Below are positions 57,574 through 64,000 of a stretch of 64,000 nucleotides of DNA, piece after piece (position 1 is the first letter of the stretch; each line of letters opens with the position of its first letter). Made by a program: the position numbers and the translations under genes. Under the pieces are notes generated by a model that was given only the letters and a program-made list of their open reading frames with translations, was not told the origin of the DNA and did not search any database. Source of the DNA: Styela clava (Eukaryota > Chordata > Ascidiacea > Stolidobranchia > Styelidae); NCBI RefSeq assembly GCF_964204865.1, contig NC_135252.1, positions 15,149,383 through 15,213,382 of the forward strand, written 5' to 3'.

Positions 57574-58455
57574 GACGAGTTCCTAAAATATATCAAGTTT
57601 CAAACTGCATTGTTGAATGTCCTTTGCTGAAAATATTTTTAGCATTTTTATCTCTGATTTTATTTGTTTGCGATTTTTCTGTTTGCTATGAACATAGGCC
57701 TACAATACATATTTGTGTTCTCAGTCTCTTGTGTTCTCAGTCTCTATATATCATATTGACCAACAGGTGTACAGATAGTCTAATTAGCTTTATTGTTATT
57801 ATTAAGAAAACAGCAATGTCATGGAGTTACACAGAATCATCGAATGACATTGTTTTAGAAGATTTGTTGAGGGCCTGGCGGTCTGCTCACGAGCGCATTC
57901 ATTAGACATAATTTGAAAAATAATTTCGCTTTTGTAATGTTCGAAAGTAGCGGATGAACCACGTCTAAATTTCAGTTTTGTGTGAATTAATTCACAATAT
58001 TCTTTGCTTTTTTGCAAATGGTTCCTGATACGACAAAAACTCATCGAGGCCAGGTATTTTTGGGCGCATGAGATGTAAAGGCCTAAAAAAGAGAATGCCA
58101 AACTCATTTTACGATGGAATTACTAAGTTAAAACTTGTAGGGCCTCTAATGATATCTTAACTTTTATCACAAGTGCGTTTGAATTCTGAATTTTCGCCAT
58201 CCGCGCTGCAAAATATTTCATTGATGTTTTGTAACAATAAACTTTGGGCTCTGTCCATTAGACATAAATAAACAAAAGTTTGTTCATCATCCAGTCATTA
58301 TCCAACAAATCAAACTATAAACGCAAGTATATAATAACACTCAATAAGTAAAAGAAAATAATCGACTAACACGGAAATTGATAGGAGGTCGGAAGGACCA
58401 TACGGTCACTAAATCAAAACATCTCTCCTGGCATGAATAAGGTTGACAGTCTACA
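57574..58455. other. 3' flank of the hAT-derived gene, nothing else assigned
   Basis: The ORF at 57570-57905 overlaps the stop region and is AT-rich, with hydrophobic content typical of chance translation. No TIR for the upstream transposase gene was found here. Confidence 0.4.
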
Positions 58456-58463
58456 TTTTATAT

Positions 58464-59393
58464 CAGGGTGGTCCAAACAGCGGCATCCGTGACGCATGCA
58501 GCCCGCCAACACATTCCGTGCGGCCCACAGAACAATTCCAGCGTACGCTACTAAACCATTGGCAGATATTTGTATTTATTAGCAGAACAATTTTGATTTA
58601 TTTTTGAACTATAGTCTTTTTCCTGATCCCGATATCGGGATTAATGTTTGATGAAATCACGGGATTTCATTGTTGTATCTATAAACGTCAACAAGACTAT
58701 GAGAATGACGTCCTGTGATCGTTGAAAGGAGAATGAATTGTCTTGTGCAGACAAGACCAAGCTCGCGATGATGAGCTTGCGTTAAGTAACTCCTCATTTC
58801 AAGAGAGTTTTTTGCCTCTTTTTCAGTCAAAGCACTCTTTTTTTTTCAAGCGTTGGCTATGTAAAAGCAGTGACGTACCGCAAAGTTGACTTAGCGCCGC
58901 GCGATTCATTTCTTTTTTGGGTCACAGGTTCTTGGACGGACTGGGTTGTTATTTGACGATAGCACTAGGCCTGCTCACGCTACAAGTAATAAATTCATCA
59001 TATATACAATGATTGTAGGAAAAAGTTGATCGAAGTAAACTGAGAGTAAACGTAATTTCTTACCCACAACAACGTTAAACCACAGTGTATGGTGTTTTTT
59101 CAAGTAATATCTGTCACGAAAAAATATAATTTTAAGCGACTTTACATAACCAAACACGAGGAAAGATACCGAAAATATCACGATATTTCTCGGAAAGCAA
59201 TTTTAAAGTAACTGAAGGCTTTATATAGATTCCTAAAAAAATGATTAGATCGATAAACTCTCATTTTTTAATATATTTTAAGTGAGTAAACTCGCGATGT
59301 TTTGATCACTTTTAGGTTTTCTTCGACTGCGGACGACGAGACCTCCTCAAAAGTATTTGCAGTCCTTCAAACTCGCAACTTTGGACCACCCTG
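58464..59393. mobile_element. Non-autonomous hAT transposon, 930 bp, TIRs plus perfect 8-bp TSD
   Basis: Starts CAGGGTGGTCCAAA and ends with its exact inverse TTTGGACCACCCTG. It is flanked by identical 8-bp TTTTATAT at 58456-58463 and 59394-59401. The subterminal GCGGCCCACAGAACAATTCC and CAGCCCGCCAAC are typical of hAT ends. No transposase ORF inside. Sharp TIRs and TSD suggest recent insertion. Confidence 0.93.
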
Positions 59394-59570
59394 TTTTATA
59401 TTATACCAATTATAAATCATGTTAATTTGTTGTAACTAATAATCATGTAACAGGAGTAATACGACACATATATATAAGACAAAATTTAAAACGATAGCGT
59501 CAAGAAAAAGCGTTCAATTTTATATCACACAAATAAAAAAAAAACGTACAGTTGAAAAGTTGTGAATCAG

Positions 59571-59740
59571 TACTTATTCAGAAAAGACTGGAAATACTTC
59601 TTGGAAAATAATTAAAAAATTGGAAATTTCATTCAGGTTTGCGTTAATATCATTCCAAATTCTCAAAGCCTGGTACTTTATGGAATTTTGGGCACGCGAG
59701 GATGAAAAGTAATAAAATCTTGGTTGCCTAAGTGAAGTAA
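59571..59740 (-). pseudogene. LINE ORF tail relic (jockey/CR1-like C-terminus)
   Basis: Minus-strand reading RFYYFSSSRAQNSIKYQALR, then IWNDINANLNEISNFL, ending at a stop near 59571. The pattern of Arg/aromatic/Ser, then S-x-K-Y-x-A-x-x-x-WN and a hydrophobic helix is how jockey/CR1-type reverse transcriptase ORFs commonly end. No upstream RT blocks are visible, so this would be a 3' fragment. Confidence 0.42.
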
Positions 59741-60046
59741 AAACGTGATCGAAGCTTTAGTATAAATAAATGTGTAGTAAACCTGCGTAAAAAAGATTGA
59801 AACGTATAATATTTGATTTTTCTGTTTTGAACTAATCAGGCATTCAGTAATCACAACCATTGCGAAACAGGTTTTTACAAAGTGCCTGAACGTAATTTCC
59901 CTCTTACGAAATATGGTGTCATTTTGAACTGACGTCATTCATACATGACGTAAGTATCAGAGTCCAGAGGACACTCACGTTGCTGTTGCAAACACGCACA
60001 AGGTTCGTTTTCGTTTTATTCAATGTCATAGTGACTTGCTAGTTGT

Positions 60047-60292
60047 ATGTTAATGTCGACTGCAAAATCCTCGTTTATTGAAAGCGGTCAGAGCAAGCAA
60101 CAAAACGCCGAACTATTGAAAGAGTTTATAGACATCGGCGTGGAAATAGAAGAAGTAAGATCAGAGACTGAAAAAGAACTTCATCAGCAACGATTGGCAG
60201 ATCTAAAACATCTTCTAACAGAAATTAAAGAGGATAATTGGAAATATAACACTCAGCCAGAAGTTTTGGGTTTACAAAGTGCGGACACATAG
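60047..60292 (+). CDS. ANAPC16: Anaphase-promoting complex subunit 16-like protein
   Basis: An 81-residue single-exon CDS. The C-terminal half (about residues 45-78) reads LHQQRLADLKHLLTEIKEDN then WKYNTQPEVLGLQ. This parallels the vertebrate APC16 end, in which a helix is followed by (D/E)-x-W-(K/R)-(Y/F) and a hydrophobic LLG(F/L) motif. The N-terminal half is a charged helix (LLKEFIDIGVEIEEVRSETE). APC16 is a small subunit of the anaphase-promoting complex, binding the TPR lobe. This protein lacks the longer N-terminus of human APC16. Two nearby ATGs (60047 and 60053) are possible starts, and a three-codon uORF precedes at 60022. The next gene starts 64 bp after its stop. Assignment is from motif recall and is moderate. 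Confidence 0.6.
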   Translation: MLMSTAKSSFIESGQSKQQNAELLKEFIDIGVEIEEVRSETEKELHQQRLADLKHLLTEIKEDNWKYNTQPEVLGLQSADT

Positions 60293-60356
60293 GATAAGTT
60301 GAACCAGATTACTTAGACTACCGATACCATTACAGCATTACCTGTACCAATTCAAA
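60293..60356 (+). promoter_or_regulatory. 64-bp intercistronic spacer with candidate trans-splice acceptor
   Basis: Too short for a terminator plus promoter in an animal genome. It contains CCATTACAG ending near 60337, a plausible splice acceptor about 20 nt before the HIGD2A ATG, and no AATAAA. This fits a spliced-leader operon arrangement as known in tunicates (inference). Confidence 0.4.
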
Positions 60357-60722
60357 ATGTCTGGAGAAAAGAAACAAATGACAGAGGCTGAAATATTGTC
60401 ACAGCTTCCTGATGGAATTCAACCTCGTCAATTTATAAATCCCAGTATGCCCCAGTATACATCAGCTAATATATTTGATCAAGAAACGACTGCTCAGATG
60501 GTGTGGAGAAAGTTTAAAGAAAATCCTTTTATACCATTAGGACTGGGCGGAACAGTATTTTTCTTGACACGTGGTATCTTGAACATGGGGAATGCCAAAG
60601 TATCACAAAATATGATGAGGGGGCGTATACTTGCGCAGGGTTTCACTGTGATGGCTATTGTTGCAGGTATAGCCATTGAAGGAATTAGAGCTGACCGTAA
60701 ACAACGAGAAAGCAATGAATAA
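60357..60722 (+). CDS. HIGD2A: HIG1 domain family member 2A
   Basis: A 121-residue single-exon CDS. HIG1 domain: KENPFIPLGLGGTVFFLTRG with the first membrane segment at about 57-76, the matrix-loop signature SQNMMRGRILAQGFTV (83-98, the QGFT core of HIG1 proteins), and a second membrane segment at about 92-110. The N-terminus is longer and more polar than human HIGD2A. HIGD2A is a mitochondrial inner-membrane factor that assists cytochrome c oxidase and supercomplex assembly (COX3 module). The ATG at 60357 is the first in frame. Stop at 60722. It is close behind the ANAPC16-like gene on the same strand. Confidence 0.93.
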   Translation: MSGEKKQMTEAEILSQLPDGIQPRQFINPSMPQYTSANIFDQETTAQMVWRKFKENPFIPLGLGGTVFFLTRGILNMGNAKVSQNMMRGRILAQGFTVMAIVAGIAIEGIRADRKQRESNE

Positions 60723-61784
60723 TGATAAATTATCTACAGATCAGATTTTTAATCTTGCCTTGAATTGAATTAAAAAAGTTTGACATACGGTCCGTACAGT
60801 CATAAGCTGTGCATGCCTAAGCTGCTGTGTCACCATTAAAGTAATTAATAAATTAAACTATTATCCATGCATTAAAAAAATGCATTTTACCATGAGACAT
60901 GAACATCAATATATTGGCGGTGTAATTTTCATGTTTATAATAACAAAAGCATCGCTGTTTCAGGTATCTTGATTTCCTAACAATGTGCCAATGTCTGAAA
61001 TAGTTATAACAATAATTTTCTTGATAATAAAAATGAAAAAGACGTTTAATGAATTTCATATGTACGAGTGATATTAAAAATAATAATTTTCAATTTAAAG
61101 TATTTTACTGCATTTTGGCTTTTTATTTCTGGTTTACTTGTAAGATGAATCGTAATATATCCATGCTTTCATTTTATCAATTGTATAATATGGATGTATT
61201 ATGTTTAGGGGAACATATATTATGTCAAATTAATAATTAAATCTGGAAATGTGTTTTGATTTTAATCTGTCTAAATATAGATTAAATTTGTCTGTGACCA
61301 ATGCTTATATTGGTTCTTTGAGAAGGTATGAGTGATAATAACTGTGATCATTTTTACTCTAACATTTGGTGCCAATTATTGCGGATTTTGTAGTGACACC
61401 CGAACTACATCCTGGTATTTTTTCTCGGTATATCTCAGAACAAACTGTCCATTTTATCAATACCTCTATAATAATAATTTTTAACTAATTTGTATCAAAT
61501 TAGGTATAATTAGTTCCTATCTTGGCCCCCAAAATAAATGAAAATTTGCCTGACAGCAGTGTAATAATGACAACACTGCTAATATGAATGCACTCGATGG
61601 CTTTGACCAAAAAGGCGAAACTTGAACAAGCTGTGTTAAGGCATTGAGTGAAACGTATATTTTCCAAACTTCTTTGAAATGAATAGTGGAAATTGCTTCA
61701 AACTATGATTACCGGTAGTTATTATTGTTGTTAATTATTGTTGAAATACTTTTCTTCCAATTACAGATATATTTTATAAAAATA
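60723..61784 (+). other. HIGD2A 3' UTR, then SAP30BP 5' region
   Basis: Poly(A)-like ATTAATAAATTAAAC near 60846. AT-rich and otherwise unassigned. An acceptor (CCAATTACAG ending 61766) lies just upstream of the SAP30BP ATG, implying a 5' UTR intron or a trans-splice site. Confidence 0.45.
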
Positions 61785-62759
61785 ATGTCAGGCTTAGACG
61801 CTCTTGCTTCATATGATATATCTGATGAGGAAGATGAAGAAAAAAAAGTAGAAGAAAAACCAGAAAAAGAAGAGAAAACTCAAACATTAGAGCCCCAAGA
61901 GAAGACTAACGATAAACCGAAATCACCTTCACCTAAGGGGACTATCGAAGATCAAGAAGATATTTGGCAAGATCCAGATGAACATATCAATGATGATGAT
62001 GATGAGGAAAAAGAGGAGGAAGATAAAGACTCAAATGATCCGGAAGATGCTATAAAAGATGTTGAGGATCTCTCGGTGATTCATGATGGGAGTGACGTGG
62101 ATGAGGCAGAAGAAGATGGAGGAAAAGAAAGTAGTGAAGGGGAGGAAAATGATGATGTAAGCAATCTTGGTGATACATTAATGGCAAAAGCGAAGCGAAG
62201 AGCGAAACGAAAAAGTTCTGAGAGCGCTACCAATCTGGCAAAAAAACTCCGATCTGCTTCTGTTGATGAAGTAAGCATACCACCTGAGCCGGAAGGAAGA
62301 TGTTCAAGCAGTTTACAGGATAAAATTACTAGATTTATGGAACGGAAAGTGACACATGGGGAGGACTTAAATCAAGCGATTCAGTCACGAAAAGATTTTC
62401 GCAATCCTAGTATTTATGATAAACTGATTCTATATTTAGGTATTGATGAATTAGGAACTAATTTTCCACCTCAGGACTATAATCCAAAACGATGGAGAAA
62501 AGTTCCTAAATATGACGAACTTGCAAGAGCTCAACGTGAAGATATGGCCAAGAGGGAGAAAGAGCGTAAAACTAAGGTTGAGTTTGTTACAGGAACAGTT
62601 AAAAAGCCATCTTCAACCTCAAGTCAAGGTGGTTCTGGGGATCCGGTAAAAAAATCAAAATGGGATCAGCAAGGTTCGAGAAGTTCCACAGAAAAAATTT
62701 TGACTCATAAAACAACTGTTATACCTGCTGTTGGGAATATTAAAAAACCCAAACCCTGA
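61785..62759 (+). CDS. SAP30BP: SAP30-binding protein (HCNGP family)
   Basis: A 324-residue CDS without introns. The N-terminus MSGLDALASYDISDEEDEE matches the family's LxxLAxYxxDSE-like opening. Residues 20-130 are highly acidic, followed by a basic patch (KAKRRAKRKSS, about 135-145). The HCNGP domain (about 160-250) carries SIPPEPEGRCSSSLQDKI, RKDFRNPSIYDKLI and IDELGTNFP. The C-terminal part keeps KVEFVTGT, KSKWDQ and KTTVIPAVGNI, ending in a short basic tail. SAP30BP acts with SAP30/Sin3 repression complexes and in pre-mRNA splicing. The in-frame upstream ATG at 61725 lies before a splice acceptor (ends 61766), so the ATG at 61785 is preferred. Polyadenylation signal TCTAATAAATG near 62789. 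Confidence 0.95.
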   Translation: MSGLDALASYDISDEEDEEKKVEEKPEKEEKTQTLEPQEKTNDKPKSPSPKGTIEDQEDIWQDPDEHINDDDDEEKEEEDKDSNDPEDAIKDVEDLSVIHDGSDVDEAEEDGGKESSEGEENDDVSNLGDTLMAKAKRRAKRKSSESATNLAKKLRSASVDEVSIPPEPEGRCSSSLQDKITRFMERKVTHGEDLNQAIQSRKDFRNPSIYDKLILYLGIDELGTNFPPQDYNPKRWRKVPKYDELARAQREDMAKREKERKTKVEFVTGTVKKPSSTSSQGGSGDPVKKSKWDQQGSRSSTEKILTHKTTVIPAVGNIKKPKP

Positions 62760-63527
62760 TTTATTGTAGTTTACGTTACACCATGTTGTCTAATAAATGA
62801 ATATAAACTGACACATATCCCCTGCCACCTAGTCGACCAAAATCACATCTTAATACCTCCTTTTGTTGGTATAGGGGACTTTGGTCGTAGGAGTGCAGCC
62901 TCTTGTAATTTTGCATATTTACTAAGGCAAATGTATCCATTCAAACATCAAAGCATTCAACTTATACCAGTACTCAATGATACTATATAATGATATAATC
63001 ATTTTATCTTTACATTTGTTTTTTTGTAAAGTTGACGGTAATTTTTAATTCATTTTTTTGGCATTGAAATTTGTGATGTATTATGACAGGAATGATAAAC
63101 AATTGTTATGGGAGGATATATATTCAAATTTATGTATTCGATAGGAAGAATTTTTTTTAAAACTACAATGTGTTATGTACAATATGTAATATTTTGTAAC
63201 AGGAGGTTTATAGCAGACTATATTTACTGCACTAAATTAGGAATGCCAGAGGAAGTGAATTTGTTCAAAATTGGAAATAATTTTTGCTTGCAAATTGTGT
63301 TTCGGATTATTCGGATTATTCGAACTGCCTGTAAAAAATAATTCAATAAAAGCAATATTTTGTTGATCTTGAGTACAATATGGTATATTTTCTGATTTAC
63401 AAAATAATCATACTTGTCGGTATTGGATTCTATGGTTAATATTTTTATTATTTTGCTTACAATATACTATTAAAAATTGCATCTTTTTGTTTTAGTCTTC
63501 TATATTCTTTGTTATAAAGTCTTAAAA
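62760..63527 (+). other. SAP30BP 3' flank and intergenic sequence
   Basis: Contains the SAP30BP poly(A) signal near 62789 and a short inverted repeat, TAGTCGACCAAAATCACA and GGGGACTTTGGTCG (62831-62889). Nothing else assigned. The ORF at 63108-63341 has no coding character. Confidence 0.4.
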
Positions 63528-63638
63528 ATGGAGGTTGAGGAGAGAATGGAGGAGGAAGATAAAGAAGAAGATGAATTATCAAGTGATGAGGATGTTGAGG
63601 AAGAATCCTTGAAGGAAATTGAGGAATTGAATGAGAAA
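63528..63638 (+). CDS. First coding exon of an acidic protein, truncated by the window
   Basis: ATG at 63528 heads 37 codons, mostly Glu/Asp with Ser (MEVEERMEEEDKEEDELSSD then LKEIEELNEK), and ends at a donor (AAA/GTATTT). Acidic N-termini of this kind are common in nucleolar, chromatin and trafficking proteins, so no family can be named. The next exon must lie right of 64000; nothing in 63639-64000 resembles one. Confidence 0.5.
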
Positions 63639-64000
63639 GTATTTCATTTGATTTTTATTCAACAAAATGTTATAGTATAGATCAGAGATGGCGAAGATTT
63701 TTGTACTGATTGGCTTACTCATTAGATTTTTATCATGAAAACGAAAAAGTGAGCCGTAGATTTAATCAATGTCTGCATCAATGAGGCACTTGACGTTTCA
63801 TTTTTCATTACACATATTGATAGATTTAACTGAGGCGGTCTTATAGCAAATTTTTTCCTCATTTGAAATATGTTGAAACGTTTTTTTTTGCAATAATCCG
63901 TGACTTTGTGACCTGCGGGTCAGTGGTTTGTCATCCATGGGATAGATACTCTTGGTTTGTTTGTAATCTTTGGCCTTTCAACCCAATGTAAATAATCATG
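63639..64000. other. Probable intron at right edge
   Basis: No exon, repeat or RNA gene recognised. Confidence 0.4.

Noticed and set aside
57570-57905. 111-codon ORF after the hAT-derived gene
   Set aside because: Overlaps the upstream stop, Leu/Ile/Phe-rich by AT bias, no family.
55000-58300. TIR-bounded autonomous hAT transposon around the 665-codon ORF
   Set aside because: I looked for CAG/TAG-type inverted ends and 8-bp duplications on both sides and found none. The nearest TIR pair (58464-59393) bounds a separate element.

Overview
The window is animal nuclear DNA. It is AT-rich, with spliced genes (GT-AG introns, mostly 100-1500 bp) and many interspersed repeats. Several genes are chordate-type in content (LMNTD1-like, ASPHD, RUSF1, SMIM14, HIGD2A). 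One tRNA-derived SINE family looks to me like repeats known from Ciona. I therefore infer an ascidian tunicate, most likely Ciona-like. This rests on remembered repeat and gene character, not on a search.

Gene layout, left to right: a 5'-truncated PUS1 (+, 340-3428); RUSF1 (-, 6804-3464), tail-to-tail with PUS1 and only 35 bp between the stop codons; SMIM14 (+, 12826-13131); an ASPHD1/2-type 2-oxoglutarate oxygenase-like membrane protein in three exons (+, 14747-17582); the 3' end of an unrecognised lysine-rich gene (-, 21531-20980); a putative CxxC ORF (-, about 24550-24311); a 16-exon lamin-related gene with an LMNTD1-type tail domain (+, 38235-50107); two short exons of an unknown gene (-, 52240-51999); two weak hypothetical ORFs (53150-53374 and 53720-54124); an intact 665-codon BED-finger/hAT transposase-derived gene (+, 55576-57573); a close pair, ANAPC16-like then HIGD2A (+, 60047-60722), that looks like a dicistronic operon; SAP30BP (+, 61785-62759); and the first exon of an acidic protein running off the right edge (63528-63638).

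The intervals between genes are mostly repeats. There are two non-autonomous hAT elements with perfect 8-bp target duplications (9097-10371 and 58464-59393). A family of palindromic MITEs carries telomere-like CCTAACCCTAACC units (at least seven copies). There are two tRNA-derived SINE families, a 95-bp satellite (18965-20660), a 38-bp minisatellite in two inverted arrays (22.4-23.3 kb and 31.4-31.7 kb) linked to LINE fragments with a CCHC-type RT-tail motif, and a dispersed repeat at 7.4-8.2 and 29.9-30.2 kb.

The genes do not form one pathway. They are housekeeping genes: RNA modification, mitochondria, the anaphase-promoting complex, transcription/splicing, and a nuclear-lamina-like scaffold. 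The most unusual items are the LMNTD1-type protein that keeps a lamin-length rod but lacks a CaaX box, the hAT-derived ORF with altered transposase signature residues, the candidate operon, and the telomere-like palindromic MITE family.
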